Source: an uncultured Lachnospiraceae bacterium (GTDB taxonomy: Bacteria; Bacillota; Clostridia; Lachnospirales; Lachnospiraceae). From it: a DNA stretch of 64,000 nucleotides. This document shows positions 62,856 through 64,000 of the stretch, piece by piece. The stretch spans positions 1 to 64,000 of the forward strand of contig CANRLR010000008.1 in NCBI GenBank assembly GCA_947631505.1, in the 5' to 3' direction. Numbering within the stretch: the stretch's first letter is position 1; each line of letters begins with the position of its first letter. The notes beneath the pieces are model-generated. The model had not been told where the DNA came from. It saw only the letters and a program-made list of their open reading frames with translations, and did not search any database. Both the position numbers and the translations under genes were made by a program.

Positions 62856-63478
62856 CTTTTTTCTTTCACTACTACATCATTGCGAAGTCCCAGCACAAAA
62901 AGGAGACTGGATATACCAATGAGCAAATTTACTAATTTTTTCACAAAATTATACATCACATAAACATCGATCTTCGTAAACGATGCCACATACCGCACTG
63001 CCTCCAAAAATTCTAAGCCAAAGCTAAGGATAAGCAGGACAGAACCACACACCGCCAATGCCTTCGGGCCTATATTCTGAAAGTAGAAGAAACAGATCCC
63101 CAAGCAAACCAGCTGGATTCCGCCTAGTATAAGAAAACTGGTTGCTGCACTCTTCTCGTAATGAATCGGTATATAGATTAAATTATCAACAGATGCCAGC
63201 AAAAATAACGCATAACTGATAATCAGCCAGCCTCCGGTTCTCCTTTCCTGTGACATTCCATGAATAGAAACCGCCATAAAAACAGTTCCTGCAAAAGTCA
63301 ACGGCGTAACAAAGAGAAAAATAACAACTACCGGAATCGAAACTAACCCCAATCTGGCTTCATTTATCATAATCATAATACCTTGTACAAGGGAAACCGC
63401 AGCCATAAACATAGTAATTAATGTGAGCACCCTCATTGGTATCTTATATATTTCTCCTTTAATAGATAGTGAATTCAT
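62852..63478 (-). CDS. Uncharacterised six-helix membrane protein
   Basis: 208 residues from MNSLSIKGEIYKIPMR, behind GGGAGGGG; the frame opens two codons earlier at TTG. About six membrane helices spread over the whole length (near 15-37, 47-72, 83-103, 108-130, 135-155, 175-200). No signature of a known carrier. First gene of a two-gene unit. Function unknown. Confidence 0.72.
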   Translation of the reverse strand: MNSLSIKGEIYKIPMRVLTLITMFMAAVSLVQGIMIMINEARLGLVSIPVVVIFLFVTPLTFAGTVFMAVSIHGMSQERRTGGWLIISYALFLLASVDNLIYIPIHYEKSAATSFLILGGIQLVCLGICFFYFQNIGPKALAVCGSVLLILSFGLEFLEAVRYVASFTKIDVYVMYNFVKKLVNLLIGISSLLFVLGLRNDVVVKEKR

Positions 63479-63615
63479 ACGCAATCCCCTCCCTCTATTT
63501 ATAAAAAGATTTAAATTTATTTTACCACAGTTTCAAAATAATTGAAACAGAAACTTGAATATTCGGATACTTTTTGGGAATTATAGTTAGCAAAAGAAAA
63601 AAAGGAGATGTTATT

Positions 63616-64000
63616 ATGCAATTATCACAACAGGAAACTGCTGTAATCAAAGATTTACAGACACAGGAAAAAAGCTGCGTGGAAAAGTACCGCTTTTATG
63701 AAAAATCAGCTCATGACGAACAGTTAAAGCAGCTGTTCCACCGCATTGGTGATGAAGAGCAGGAGCACTTTGATTCCCTCGGTAAGTTGTTAAAGGGAGA
63801 AATGCCTATGGTAAATGCTGCGGAAACCGGAATGGAAGGCTATTCCCCATCTATGTCCTATCCGGCTAATGATAACTCTGATGAGAAAAAACACGATGAA
63901 TTTCTCTGCACGGACTGCATCGGAACTGAAAAATTAGTTTCTTCCACTTATAATAATGACTTATTCCGTTTCGCTGCTACCGGTGTTCGGAAATTATTGA
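63616..64000 (+). CDS. CotF-family spore coat protein (cut by window end)
   Basis: 128 codons seen, no stop before the edge. Begins MQLSQQETAVIKDLQTQEKS behind AAAGGAG. The ferritin-like helical pattern (EEQEHFDSLGKLLKG; TEKLVSSTYNNDLFRFA) matches the CotF coat family. Upstream TGAATA (63556-63561), 17 bases, AATTATA (63579-63585) resembles a forespore sigma-G promoter, at low confidence. A GTTTCA / TGAAAC palindrome lies at 63532-63546. Confidence 0.85.
   Translation, partial: MQLSQQETAVIKDLQTQEKSCVEKYRFYEKSAHDEQLKQLFHRIGDEEQEHFDSLGKLLKGEMPMVNAAETGMEGYSPSMSYPANDNSDEKKHDEFLCTDCIGTEKLVSSTYNNDLFRFAATGVRKLL

Overview
The window is AT-rich DNA from a Gram-positive, endospore-forming, flagellated Clostridia member, most likely a gut Lachnospiraceae relative. 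The signs are an alpha/beta small acid-soluble spore protein, a CotF-type spore coat protein, a class III fructose-bisphosphatase, RNase Y, RecU, DUF4364 and DUF3877 proteins, an agr-type quorum-sensing locus, a flagellin lysine methylase and strong GGAGG ribosome-binding sites. I cannot name the species. No rRNA, tRNA, CRISPR array or intact transposase is visible. Most genes lie on the minus strand.

Region 1-5.7 kb is an accessory island. It holds decayed fragments of a tyrosine integrase, two helix-turn-helix proteins and an alpha/beta hydrolase, next to intact genes for an orphan protein, a CatB/Vat-type acetyltransferase with a possible leader peptide, a DUF2971 protein and an AAA/DUF4143 ATPase whose upstream region is duplicated. 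Region 5.7-9.8 kb has a chemoreceptor and a GH36 alpha-galactosidase.

Region 9.9-13.2 kb is a complete agr locus: agrB-agrD rightwards, facing a leftward xre-agrA-agrC operon, with a shared terminator between them. The untracked 42-codon agrD appears to encode a serine-based (lactone) five-residue autoinducer. Region 13.2-21.5 kb is the usual rho / L31 / DUF1385 / prmC / prfA housekeeping block, but an arabinanase and a thioredoxin-CcdA fusion sit inside it. Region 21.6-25.6 kb carries a UDP-sugar pyrophosphorylase, malic enzyme, a radical SAM protein and a DUF4364 protein. Region 25.6-28.6 kb is a pair of paralogous lipoproteins behind a near-consensus promoter carrying two operator-like sites.

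Region 28.6-33.2 kb is an operon eda - ferredoxin-type aldo/keto reductase - larE - larB - larC. It makes the nickel-pincer cofactor, but no larA racemase is in the window. Region 33.3-37.9 kb is a six-gene unit: a small secreted protein resembling DUF2712, a lipoprotein, two six-helix-like permease subunits, an ABC ATPase and an orphan soluble protein. It has one promoter and one perfect terminator and is the best candidate here for an undescribed export/immunity system. At 39.2-39.36 kb a structured, attenuator-like leader precedes a DUF2798 membrane protein.

Region 39.5-55 kb is mainly core metabolism and cell-envelope biology: fbp, SASP, recU, DJ-1, RluA, an M23 peptidase, murI, an RND transporter with a roughly 290-residue coiled-coil insertion, and rny. 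Region 55-64 kb encodes a large secreted CotH-like kinase with an inserted domain, FliB, tandem copies of a terminator-bearing repeat, a secreted fibronectin-III protein, a methyltransferase, two uncharacterised proteins and the start of a CotF-family coat protein cut by the window edge.
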